Positions 22,525 to 33,535 of a stretch of DNA of 64,000 nucleotides are shown here, in pieces (the stretch's first letter is position 1; every line of letters starts with the position of its first letter). Below the pieces are notes generated by a model that worked only from the letters and a program-made list of their open reading frames with translations, ran no database searches and had not been told where the DNA came from. Both the position numbers and the translations under genes were made by a program. The DNA is from Ilex aquifolium (taxonomy: Eukaryota > Streptophyta > Magnoliopsida > Aquifoliales > Aquifoliaceae): assembly GCA_951799425.1 (NCBI GenBank), contig OX637409.1, positions 10,078,960 through 10,142,959 on the forward strand, given 5' to 3'.

Positions 22525-23025
22525 GTCAACTCTATGTTTTGTTTGGTACAATGAAAAAAATAGAAATATGAAAAGTTAGAATGATGAAAAATTATAAGGA
22601 TATATAAAACATTATATTTGATAACGAATGATGGAAAAGTGGATGGATTACTTTTCCTTCTAACTCACCAAAATTAATCCCTCCAAAATTGAGAGAAAAA
22701 GTTGATGAAAAGTTAATTCTATTTGTTGAAATGTATGATATTTACCTATGCATCATTTAATATATACATATATTATATTTATCTATTACATATATTATGT
22801 ATACATTAATTTTACGTATAGATATAATAGTAAAATATGCATCTATACTTTTTTCATTCTACCAAACACACAAAAAATCAATCATTCCTACTTTTCATCC
22901 CTCCTACCAAAACACAAAGAAGGAAAGTAAAGATTACTCCCTTGGAAAATAGAAATTATATTATTTTTACTTTTTGTTTTTCTATTTTTTTCATCCACTC
23001 TACCAAACACATCATAGGTATCTAG
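22525..23025. mobile_element. MITE-like element, TGTTTGGTA inverted ends (copy 1)
   Basis: The left end reads CTATGTTTTGTTTGGTAC and the complement of the right end reads CTATGATGTGTTTGGTAG, around about 500 AT-rich bp. The equivalent at about 31975-32460 in copy 2 shows that the insertion is older than the duplication. Its right half is included in the 349-bp direct repeat. Confidence 0.55.
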
Positions 23026-23111
23026 AACGATCAACTTAGATCACAGAGAATGGGGAGCGGAAGCGAGAGTGCGAACGCAAAAACGTCAACATTCAAAAAA
23101 AATTGAGAGCA
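22763..23111 (+). repeat. 349-bp direct repeat, left copy
   Basis: It starts TATACATATATTATATTTATC and ends GAGAGCA, matching 24519-24867 with a constant offset of 1756 bp. A 62-codon open frame inside is identical in both copies, so the duplication is recent. Copy 2 of the larger tandem duplication has only one version (near 32200-32555). This shows the doubling arose with the intervening insertion. Confidence 0.93.
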
Positions 23112-24518
23112 TGTTGTATGCTGTTGTTAGCACGCTTCCATCTTCTTGGCTGATTGACTTCATTCATACGAAGTTCGAGAATGGCTTCCTAGATATGATA
23201 GAATTGGAGGATCTGTTAGAGGATATCGAAAATGACTTAATTTGTTTACGAGCATTAGAAGACGTGGAGGATCAACTGACAAACAATGAACATCAGAACC
23301 TATGAAGCGATACTTTCCAGGTAAATATGTTTTCTCAATTTTTTTATTATTTGAATGTGGATGAATTGAAAAAAATATTTGTATGTTTTTAGAGAATGGA
23401 AAAACTTCTAAATACAAAATTTTTTTTTTACAGGCTGTATTCATTCTTTTGGAAGCTGGTGGAATTTCAAATGGGAAAACTTATTTTTTTGATAGCATTT
23501 GTGAACTTATTTTTATTATATAGATAATTGCATTTGTAGGCTGTTTTTTGTTTGAGATATTAGTTACATGAGTGGATTGAGTTTATAATTATGTTATGTT
23601 ATTGAATTAGATTATGGTAATGGTGATGAATTCTCCAAATATTTTATTATAAATTTGATTTGGTTCTGTCAGTAATTTTTTTTCCTAATATATTTGTATA
23701 TGTGGTGTTGCTTTGAAGAATTTTTTGTTCATTTTTTACGAGTCACGCAGTGCCTTCAGGCACGGGCAAACAAAATGACTTTTGCTATTCGCGGTTGAGA
23801 TCACTTTAAATTTTACTTTAAAGTTAATCTAACGGCCAATATTAACACCCTAAATTAATACGAAAAATAGACTCTTAAGGGTGTGTTTGGATGGAATGAC
23901 TTTTTAAAAGTATTTCTATAAATTATATCTCATAAATACTTTTAAAAAAAAATAATATTTGAAACCGCCCCACCACTACCTCTACCACCACCAACGCCAC
24001 AACCACCACCACCACTGCCACCACCGCCACCGCCACCACCACCACTGCCACCACCGCCACCGCCACCGCCACCACCCCTATCGCCACCATCACCACCACC
24101 ACCATTGCCGTCGTCGCCGCCACCACCATCACCGTCGCCGCCATCGCCACCGCCACCACCACCACCACCGACGCCACCACCACCGTCGCCACCACCGTCA
24201 TCGCCACCACCACTATTGCCGTCGTCGCCACCACCACCACCATCGTCGCCGCCACCACCCCTGCCTTCGCCGCCACCACCACCGCCATCGCCACCACTAC
24301 CATCATCGCCACCGCCGCCGCCACCACCACGGTCATTGCCACCCACCACAACCATCACCGTCTCCTACCACCACCACCTCTCACCCCCACTACAACCGAT
24401 GTTTAAATTCATTTATTTATCCTCTATGTTTGTGATTTGATTTTGGATATGAATACAAATATGTTTATTGTTTATCATTTTTTATTACTCTGTGCCTTTA
24501 GGCACAGGCAATAACTAG
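23112..24518 (+). mobile_element. Chimeric 1407-bp insert with Helitron 3' end, 5'-truncated
   Basis: It lies exactly between the two 349-bp repeats. Parts in order: (a) 23112-23305, a short open stretch ending ...DQLTNNEHQNL, with no recognised domain; (b) a minus-oriented Helitron-like 5' terminus, A|TCTATATAATAAAAATAAG, at 23524; (c) a Helitron-type hairpin AGTGCCTTCAGGCACG near 23748-23763; (d) 23765-24518, the ACC-core Helitron from its conserved left flank to hairpin CTGTGCCTTTAGGCACAG and CTAG|T. The usual 5' end TCTATATAATAAAG of part (d) is missing. Confidence 0.8.
23765..24518 (+). mobile_element. Helitron copy B, ACC core, 5' end missing
   Basis: From AAAATGACTTTTGCTATTCG onward it follows the same left flank as copies C and D (...GGTTGAGATC..., AAGGGTGTGTTTGG...). 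It then has about 380 bp of ACC/GCC/GTC triplets and the family 3' end (CTGTGCC/GGCACAG hairpin, GCAATAACTAG|T). Long Pro- or His-rich and Gly/Val-rich open frames are compositional. Confidence 0.85.
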
Positions 24519-24867
24519 TATACATATATTATATTTATCTATTACATATATTATGTATACATTAATTTTACGTATAGATATAATAGTAAAATATGCATCT
24601 ATACTTTTTTCATTCTACCAAACACACAAAAAATCAATCATTCCTACTTTTCATCCCTCCTACCAAAACACAAAGAAGGAAAGTAAAGATTACTCCCTTG
24701 GAAAATAGAAATTATATTATTTTTACTTTTTGTTTTTCTATTTTTTTCATCCACTCTACCAAACACATCATAGGTATCTAGAACGATCAACTTAGATCAC
24801 AGAGAATGGGGAGCGGAAGCGAGAGTGCGAACGCAAAAACGTCAACATTCAAAAAAAATTGAGAGCA
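24519..24867 (+). repeat. 349-bp direct repeat, right copy
   Basis: Same sequence as 22763-23111. Its left edge is the base directly after the Helitron-type 3' terminus ...AACTAG at 24518; its right edge continues into the ancestral flank GGAACATCATATTATATGC. Confidence 0.93.
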
Positions 24868-25654
24868 GGAACATCATATTATATGCACACTGACAAATAT
24901 TCACCCATAAAAATTTAATATAAAAAAATTAAAATTTCATGAAAAACTATGAGCAAATTATTTAATTTTTAAATATGTTGATTATAAAGTCCTAAAATGG
25001 TAATTATAATTTATAAATATTATTCTAGTTTGATATGTATCTTTAGGTCTGGATTAGTACTTCCCAAATAAAAATTTAAGTAATAATAAGTAAGTATATA
25101 AGTAAGTAAAATCACAAATTAGTCGAATTTGGAAAGTCATCGCGAATTAAAAAATTGAATTCACAAATTTTATAAAATAAGAGTGTGAATTAATAAAGAA
25201 TTCGCTCCCAAAACACGAATTTGCTCGTGGAGCGCGATATCATTAGAAATTTAGTTGAATTATGTGAGTAAGGGATCAACACGAGAAAGGGAAGTTGAGC
25301 CTGACCATCCTATATATTAAGCCTGACAAGCAAGCAAACCACACAGCCACCAACCATACAAGTTGTTTAAGTGTGATCTGACATGATCCTAAATACAGCA
25401 TGCATTATGGTCCAACTGGTCTTCAATTAATCCTCACCTTCCAACATCTCACATCATAATGTTTTTATATCTGTCTTCTTCATTAAAGCAAAATACCCAT
25501 GTCCTCTGTTTCTTAATTAAAAGAAAATAAGGGGAAGGAAAAAAGACCTACAAACATGCTTATATTTTAATTCTATTGTGGATGATACTAGGAAGATCAT
25601 ATCGTCACCATGATTGGTTCCAGTTCTTGACATAGTTGTAAGATGCAACTAACT
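24868..25654. other. Remainder of duplication copy 1, no gene
   Basis: AT-rich DNA collinear with about 32556-33336 in copy 2. No gene, terminal repeats or promoter-like element stand out. Confidence 0.5.
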
Positions 25655-25700
25655 CATCGATTTTCATAATTTGAAATTGAACTTTTTAAAATCTTGTGAC

Positions 25701-27501
25701 CAGGGCCGATCCAACAGTATGGAAAAAAAAAAGTATGGATTTTAAGCTCTAAAATTTTAAAATGTCCCATAATTTTAGGTACATCACTAGCTCACAAAAA
25801 AAATTAAATCTATTAAATTTTAAGTCCTACAAAAAAGCTTCAAAAAATTAAATCCAATCAAAATTTTTATAGGTAATTTGGAAGCCGGTAAAAAAATTTA
25901 GACTTTTTTGAGTTAAACTACATAAAAAAAAACTTGTTTGGCCTTAAGTGCATTTAAAAAAAAAAAAAACTAAAAGGGTATTTATTACTCCATTACTCTC
26001 TCTCATTCTCTCTCTCCATTACTCTTTCACTCTCTCTTCCTTATTCTCTCTCTCTCTCTCTCTCTCTTTCTCGCATATTGATAATTTTTTTTAAATATGT
26101 AAAGATTTAATTTAATTTTTTCATCTCTCTCCCCCTATTTTTTCTCTCTCTCACTCCCTCTCCCCTTATTTCTTTATTCTCTCCCTTTTTCTCTCTCATT
26201 ATATCAACGTTACACAACACAATTACACTAATCAGTTACATCAATTAGTTACAATTATCCTATAATATACTAAACAGTTACTCATGTGTTCTAATAAACT
26301 AAACAGTTACACTAAACAATTATACGAAATTACAATATCAACTCAATTTGTCATTTTGTTATTTACATAAATCAAAGAGTTACATCATTTAGTATCACGA
26401 AATGGTTATACCAATTATATATACCAAATTAGGTTTATCATTACACAAAAGACTTTACCATTATACTAAATTTGATATATATGATTGGTGTAACGACGTC
26501 GCGATACTAAATAGTGCAACTATTTAGTTTATGTAAACAAATGAATGGAAAATTGGGTTGGTGTTATAAATTTGTGTAATTATTCGGTGTAACTGTTTGA
26601 TTTATTAGAATGCATAAGTAACTATTTGGTGTATTATAAGACAATTGTAACTGATTGTGTAACTGATTAGTGTAATTGTATTGTTGTAATGTTGATATAA
26701 ATAGAGATAGAGAAAATAGGGAGAGAAAGAAATAGTTACAGAAAATAGGGAGAGAGAGATGAAAAAATAAATCAAATCTTTACATATTTGAAAAGAAAAT
26801 AAATTATCAATAATACATATAGAGAGAAAATAGGGGAGAGATTGGGAAAGTAATAGGGAAAGAGAGAGAGGTGGAGAGAAAATAGGAGAGAGATAATGAG
26901 ATAGTCTAATAAAATCTTTACATATTTGATTAGATATATAACTGTCAATTAAGAATGCATAATTTAAGGGAGGGTATTTAGGTAAAACAGTTTTGATTTC
27001 ATTTGAATTTTGTACCTAAACACAATATGTTTTATTAAAATTGAACTTAATAGAGTAAATAATTTATCTATACATTTTTCCTTAAATAAGTCTAAAAAAT
27101 TGTACCCACACCCAAAAAACCCAATTTTTATTGCAATAATTTGGGTCTATAACCCAATCCATAACATTAAAAACTTAGAAATTAAAAAAAAAAAATACTC
27201 AAAAGTCAACTCATATTTACTCCAACCCACACTCTCTCTCTCTCTCTCTCTCTCTCTAGTAAGAAGAATAAAAAATAAAAACAAAGTTGAAATTAAACAC
27301 TCTCTCTCCCTCTCTGTGGTAAAAAACAAAAATAAAAATCGAAATTTCTTTCTTGACAATATTAACACATCCTTCTTTTGTCTCATTCTCACATAAAAAA
27401 TTAAAAATAAATTAATTTTTTTTAAAAAATAATACTAAAAATAAAAAAGCCTCCATTTAATGTTTCTACTTTAAACCTCAAATTGGCTTGAGCCGCCCCT
27501 G
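25701..27501. mobile_element. hAT-type element (1801 bp) hosting a foldback MULE
   Basis: The left end is CAGGGCCGATCCAA; the right end complement is CAGGGGCGGCTCAAG, hAT-like. The flanks CTTGTGAC (25693-25700) and TTTCTAAC (27502-27509) correspond to the uninterrupted CTTGTAAC in copy 1 (near 20747), consistent with a decayed 8-bp target duplication. Without the nested 1252-bp element the hAT is about 540 bp and carries no transposase. CT-rich microsatellites occur at 27230-27258 and 27299-27315. Confidence 0.82.
25871..27122. mobile_element. Foldback MULE copy 1 (1252 bp), nested in the hAT
   Basis: It is flanked by the exact 9-bp duplication AATTTTTAT (25862-25870 and 27123-27131), typical of Mutator-like elements. 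Left end AGGTAATTTGGAAGCCGG; right end complement GGGTTTTTTGGGTGTGGG. The arms are inverted copies of each other: CT-rich tracts near 25990-26200 face GA-rich tracts near 26700-26890, and GTTACACTAA-type words reverse about a centre near 26450. It has no coding region. It is the same family as 50989-52327, in opposite orientation. Confidence 0.88.
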
Positions 27502-27604
27502 TTTCTAACTCTAGCATGATCGAATTGCAAATTCCTTAATAGTGTAGTACATTATCAAATTTGGTAGAGAGAGTCTCTTGTTAGAGACTCGTACCCATTC
27601 TTTA

Positions 27605-28045
27605 ATGATTCGTTTGGTAGGATAGATAGAAAAATAAAAAATGCAAGTGATACACTTTCTATCATTTAAGGGAGAAATTTATTTTTCCTACTTTGTGTTT
27701 GGTAAGAGGGATGGAGAGTAAGAATAATTGATTTTTTTTTTTTTTTTGAGTTTGATAAGATGAAAAAATTATTTTTAATTTTAATTTTTAATTTTTTATT
27801 AAAAAAATAAATACATATTTTATCATTATATCTATATATGAAATTAATGTATACTTAATATGTAATTGTTAAATATGATATATGTAGGATATATAGACAA
27901 ATAACATATATTTTAACATACATAAACTTTTCATCTAATTTTCCTCTTCATTTTGGAGGGATTGATTTTGATTAGTTAAAAAGAAAGTTAATCCATCTAA
28001 CTTTTCATATTTCCTATTTTTTTTCTTTATCAAACATAATGTTTT
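27605..28045. mobile_element. MITE-like element in duplication copy 2
   Basis: Counterpart of 20828-21262: left CGTTTGGTAGGATAGATAG, right (complement) ATGTTTGATAAAGAAAAAAA. The interior is AT-rich with no coding potential. Confidence 0.5.
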
Positions 28046-28546
28046 ATTTATTTCTTGAACTTTCTATCCTTTCAAATTTTCATCTTTTTATTTTTTCATT
28101 TGAAGCATAAGTTGCATTTTGTACACTCTCCCACTTCATTGGGCTGCCACGGAGGGCCAGAATTTAGGTTGGAGTTAGGATAAGGCCTGTGGCTGCGGTG
28201 ACAAGTAGCAATTTAATGGGAAATTTAATGATTTGAATTTCTTTTTTTTCTATGCCCCCACTAACCATGAGGATGTGCCATTTGTCAACCTGTGAGCAAT
28301 TTGTACAAGGCATAGATGTGTCAATGAGTGCAATGTTGCTGGTCCATGATAGTGAAAACCAAATAAGGGGTCCAGATTGGATAAGTAGGAACAATGCCTT
28401 TCAGTACCAGAAAGAGAGAAGGGAGTGATGGTTCTCCACATACACTCTCAGTCTCAGGTCCTATTTAGAAGGAAAGGTCCCAATTTGGTAATGCTTTTGA
28501 AGAAGTAATGAAAACTAGGTTTGTACAATTTGAGAACAAAAAAAGT

Positions 28547-30414
28547 TTTTTTTTTTTTTTTTTTATAATATGTTCAAGTTTGTGTCGACTATTTTCTCGA
28601 GTTAAATATTGGCCATCATTTCTAAAACATCAGGATGGCTAACCTTTAAAAAATACGAAAAGTTTTTTAAAAAAAAAGGTTAAACCAAGAAAACATGACA
28701 TAGATGAGTTTTTAATTTTTTGACTCTTTTTATTTATGATGTCTACTTATAACAATTGCACTGTAATAATCTTCTGCTCATGGTTAGGTTACTGAATGCT
28801 TTTAGTTGATTGGTAAGTCACATAATCTATATAATAAAGTATAATATAATTCAAATCCCAAAAAAATAAATAAAATGATTTTTGTTTTTCTCGGTTGAGA
28901 TCTCTTTAACTTTTACTTTAAAGTTAATCCGACAGCTAATATTAACACTCCAAATTTAATAGGAAAAATAGACTTCTAAGGGTGTGTTTAGAGTGATTTT
29001 TTAAAAATATTTTTAATACTTATAACTTCTCATAAGTACTTTAAAAACATATATATATATATTTGGAACCGCCCCACCAGCACCTTTACCACCGCCACCC
29101 CCCACCCCACCGCCATCACCACTACTACCATCGCCACCCCACCACCATCACCACTACCACCGCCACCCCACTAGAACCTTTACAACCGCCACCCCCCGCC
29201 CCACCGCCATCACCACTACTACCACCGCCACCCCACCACCATCACTACCACCGCCACCCCCACCACCGTCACTGCTACCACCACTGTCACCACCTTATCA
29301 CACCCATCGCCCCACCACCATTATCACCACTACCATCACCCCCACTGCCCCACTATCACCACCACCACTACTATCACCACCACCACCACCACTACCCCAC
29401 CCCCACCAACATCACCACTACCACCACCACAGTCGCCGCCACCCCACCACTACCACCTCCACTGCTCCACCACCACCATCCCCACTACCATCACTCCCAC
29501 AACCACCACCACCACCACCACCATCCCCACTACCATCACCCCCACAACCACCACCACCACCACTACTGTCGCACCTTACCACCACCGCCACTGTCGCACC
29601 TCAACCCTAACCACCCCCACTGCCCCACCACCCCCCCATCACTACCACCACCACCATCGTCACCCACCACCGATTGCATCCACCGTCGTCCACTGCCACC
29701 ACCAACTACCATCGTTATCTCATTCTTATATTTATTACTATTACCACCATAATCCAATTATCACAGTCGCCCATCATCGCCACTAGCCACTGTCACTCAT
29801 CCCCACCAAATCAACCACCATCACTTGTCATCACCCACAATTGCCGCCACCTACTGTCACCTATCCTCACCATACCTACCACCACCATCACCGTCGTCAT
29901 TTGACACCACTCATCATACTATATCCTAGAAGTACCCGTCGTCGCCCATCGCTACCATCGTCACTGCCCACCACCACAATCCACCACCGCCACCACTACC
30001 GTCGTCACTCCACCACCACTACTGCTAACCACCATCATCGTCGCCCACCACCACCAACACCCACCACTACTACCACCGTCACTCACGGCTGTCATTACCA
30101 CACATCGTTACCTAAAACCCACCACCACCATCACTGTTGCCACCCACGGCTACCACCACCACCATAGTAGTCGCCACCCACCACAACCATCACCGTCTCC
30201 CACCACCACTACTATCGCTCACCCCCACTACAATCGGTGCTTAAATTCTTCTTTATTTTCTCTATATTTGTGATTTAATTTTAGATGTGACTATAAATAT
30301 ATTTATTATTGACCATTTTTTTTATTACTCTGTGTCTTCAGGCACAGGTAATAACTAGCAATCTTATATCTCATATTCAATAGAGATTAGAGCAAGATTA
30401 CAATAACACAATTA
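28547..30414. mobile_element. Compound insertion in copy 2 containing Helitron C
   Basis: Copy 1 reads GGTTGTTCTATTTTTTTTGATATAGTC (about 21772-21798). In copy 2 the same flanks are separated by about 1.87 kb. Helitron C (28826-30358) accounts for most of it. About 280 bp on the left (with a T20 run) and 56 bp on the right are unexplained and may be an older insertion that received the Helitron. Confidence 0.6.
28826..30358 (+). mobile_element. Helitron copy C, long ACC triplet core (1533 bp)
   Basis: 5' end A|TCTATATAATAAAGT at 28826; 3' end CTGTGTCTTCAGGCACAG (hairpin), GTAATAACTAG at 30358. The base after it is C rather than the expected T. About 1.15 kb of ACC/ATC/GCC triplets fills the middle, more than in copies B or D. 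Long Pro/His/Thr open frames are compositional. No Rep/helicase is present. Confidence 0.85.
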
Positions 30415-31066
30415 TTTTTTGATATAGTCTCGAAATTTATAATTTTTACAATATAAGAAGATTATTGGGATTGATCTATATACTTTAAAATCAATCCAAA
30501 ATCATATTTTGATTAAAAAAAAAGAAGAAAAAAAGATAATCCGTTAATGCGGTATGGAGAACATAACACTAAGGCAACTTGGCGTTTTGGTCCTTATATT
30601 ATTAAGCTTTTATTTTATGTTGGGTTGGGAAAGTGGGATGTTGTGGTGGTGGCGGTGGCGGCAGACAAATCTCTAAGCAAGTGGTTAGTTTGTTGGGACA
30701 GCAGGGAAGTGCATGTGGGCTTTGTTCGGGTGTCGGAGAGTTTATCAGTAACCAAAAATTTGTATTTTTAGAGGGTTTATATGTTAAACTGGTGGATCCA
30801 TCTCACCTATCTAATTAATGGATGAACATGAATCTTTTTTTTTTTTTTGTGATCAAAAACATGAATTTTGTTTACCTCTACACAAACCTAATTAAAAACA
30901 TCACGATTACATGTAAACAAGATTTACATACGACAAAACATCACGAATACGAATAAATACGATACGATACGATACGACACGACACGACATTTATATTATT
31001 ATATCACATTAATTTAATTTTGCACAATTATAAATTAATTGAAAATAAACCTAATTTGAGTACCTA

Positions 31067-31793
31067 TCTATATAATAAAGTAGCTTACAATTCAAATCTC
31101 AAAAGATAAATAAAATGACTTTTGCTATTCGCGGTTGAGATCACTTTAAATTTTACTTTAAAATTAATCTAATGGCTAATATTAACACCCTAAATTTAAT
31201 AAGAAAAATAAGTCTCTAAGGGTGTGTTTGGATTGACTTTTTAAAATTACTTCTATAAATTATTTCTCATAAGTACTTTAAAAAAAATAGTGTTTCAAAC
31301 CGCTCCACCACTACCTTCACCACCACTGCCACCGCCGCCGCTGCCACCTCCACTACCACCGTCGCCATCACTGCCACCGCCACCTCCACCTCCACCACCA
31401 TCGTCGTCGTCGCCACCCCCACCACTACCCACACCCCCGCAACTGCCGCTGTCGTCGTCACCGCCGCCCCCACCACCACCGCCACCACCACCACTGTCAT
31501 CACCATCGCCGCCACCACCGCCATCACCACCACCACCGTCACCACCACCGCCGCCGCCACCACCACCATCGTCGCCGCCACCACCGTCGCCATCACCACC
31601 ACCACGGTCATTGCCACCCACCACAACTATCACTGTCTCCTACCACCACCACCTCTCACCTCCACTACGACCGATGTTTAAATTCATTTATCTATTCTCT
31701 ATGTTTGTGATTTGATTTTGAATATGAATACAAATATGTTTATTATTTACCATTTTTTATTACTCTGTGCCTTCAGGCACAGGCAATAACTAG
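31067..31793 (+). mobile_element. Helitron copy D (727 bp), with empty site in the window
   Basis: 5' A|TCTATATAATAAAGT at 31067; 3' hairpin CTGTGCCTTCAGGCACAG, then GCAATAACTAG|T at 31793. The flanks join exactly to the uninterrupted copy-1 sequence GAGTACCTA^TTCTATTATATG (between 22348 and 22349). That proves insertion between A and T, without target duplication, after the tandem duplication. The core is about 340 bp of ACC/GCC/GTC triplets. Confidence 0.95.
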
Positions 31794-31974
31794 TTCCATT
31801 ATATGAGTTGAATGAAAAGTGAATCTCATTCAATATTGGGCTATGATGAATGGCATCCTTAAATTTGATCCAAATAACTTTGCTCTGATTTAATCGCAAA
31901 CAAAGTAAAGTAAATTTTTTACTTTACATAGCTTAGACATGGCATAACCCGATAAAGCAGGATTCAATGTCAAC

Positions 31975-32460
31975 CCTATGCTTTGTTTGCTACAATGAAA
32001 AAATAAAAAGAGGAAAAGTTAGAATGATGAAAAATTGGAGGAATAGATAAAACATCATATTTGATAAGAAATGATAGAAAAATTGATGAATTACTTTTCC
32101 TTCTAACTTACCAAAATTAACCTTCTAAAATTAGGAGAAAAAATGGATGAAAAGTTAATTATGTTTGTTGAAATGTATCATATTTGCCTATGCACCCTTT
32201 AATATATACATATATTATATTTATCTATTACATATATTATGTATACATTAATTTTATATATAGATACAATAATAAAATATGCATCTATACTTTTTTCATC
32301 CTACCAAGCACAAAAAAAATCAATCATTCATACTTTTCATCCCTGCTACAAAAACACAGAGAATGGAATTAAAGATTACTCCCTTAGAAAATAGAAATTA
32401 TATTATTTTTACTTTTCATCCTTCCATATTTTTATCCAACCTACCAAACACACTGTAGGT
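31975..32460. mobile_element. MITE-like element, TGTTTG inverted ends (copy 2)
   Basis: Counterpart of 22525-23025: left CTATGCTTTGTTTGCTAC, right complement CCTACAGTGTGTTTGGTAGG. No coding potential. Confidence 0.5.
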
Positions 32461-33535
32461 GTCTGGAAGGATCAACCTAGATCACATAGAGTAGGAGCGG
32501 AAGCGAGAGTGAAAACGCAAAAACGTCAACATTCAAAAAAAAATTGAGAGCGGTAGCATCATATTATATGCACACAAAAACATATTCACCCATAAAAATT
32601 TAATATAAATAAAATATAAAAAATGAAAATTTCATGAACAAATATGATAAAATTTATTAATTTTTAAATATGTTGATTATAAAGTCCTAAAATGGTAATT
32701 ATAATTTACAAATATTATTCTAATTTGATATATATCTTTAGGTCTGGATCAGTACTTTCCAAATAAAAATTTAAGTAATAATAAGTAAGTGTATAAGTAA
32801 GTAAAATCATAAATTAGTCGAATTCGTGAATTCATCACGAATTAAAATTTTAAATTCTCAAATTTTATAAAATAAGAATGTGAATTCACGAAGAATTCGC
32901 TCCCAAAATACGAATTTACTCGTGGAGCCTGATAGCATTAGAAATTTAGTTGAATGATGTGATAGCATTAGAAATTTAGTTGAATGATGTGACTAAGGGA
33001 TCAACACCAGAAAGGGAAGTTAGTTGAGTCTGACCATCCTATATATTAAGCCTGACAAGCAAGCAAACCACACAGCCACCAATCATACAAGTTGTTTAAG
33101 TGTGATCTGACATGATCCTAAATACAGCATACATTATGGTCCAACTGGTCTTCAATTAATCCTCACTTTCCAGCATCTCACATCATAATGTCTGTCTTCT
33201 TCGTTAAAGCAAAATACCCATGTCCTCTGTTTCTTAATTAAAAGAAAACAAGGGGAAGGAAAAAAGACCTAGCAAGATCATCTCGTCACCATGATTGGTT
33301 CCAGTTCTTGACATAGTTGTAAGATGCAATTAACTCATCATTTTGAAGTTTTTTTTTTTTTTTCTGCTTTTCTTTTTTGTAAATTCTGGCATGCTAAAGT
33401 CCAATCCAACTCGAAAACCATATCCACATATAAATATCAAGTTACTCACATCGGAAATTCAAATTCCACGGGATTCTATCCACAAATATAAAGTTTATGG
33501 TTGGCTGATATTGATCATCATCATTTAGTTATTGT

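Larger units (their letters stand above)
20690..25654. repeat. Tandem duplication, copy 1
   Basis: The copy begins around CACAATTTGAAATTGAACTT (20698) and ends at ...GATGCAACTAACTCATCGA (25654). Copy 2 begins immediately after with the same start sequence and ends at 33336 with GATGCAATTAACTCATCA. Stretches such as 21480-21720 and 28240-28500, or 22040-22130 and 30720-30820, are nearly identical in order. After subtracting copy-specific insertions, each copy is about 3.2 kb. No confident gene lies inside; shared open frames (for example 21279-21668 against 28250-28441) diverge freely in length. It contains two MITE-like segments and the chimeric insert at 23112-24518. Confidence 0.88.
25655..33336. 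repeat. Tandem duplication, copy 2 (with extra insertions)
   Basis: Collinear with 20690-25654 but longer, because it holds insertions absent from copy 1: a hAT element (25701-27501), a block with Helitron C (about 28547-30414) and Helitron D (31067-31793). It lacks the chimeric insert and the 349-bp duplication of copy 1. A 33-bp tandem doubling (GATAGCATTAGAAATTTAGT...) occurs at about 32929-32995. Confidence 0.88.

Noticed and set aside
22837-23025. Identical 62-codon open frames at 22837-23025 and 24593-24781
   Set aside because: They reflect the 349-bp duplication of AT-rich MITE sequence; no coding signature.
23923-24440. Gly/Val-, His- and Pro-rich open frames on both strands
   Set aside because: Triplet-repeat core of Helitron B; compositional, no conserved start or domain.
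29063-30167. 229-codon and other Pro/His open frames
   Set aside because: Triplet-repeat core of Helitron C.
31267-31715. Open frames of Ser/Pro or Val/Ala/Gly
   Set aside because: Triplet-repeat core of Helitron D.
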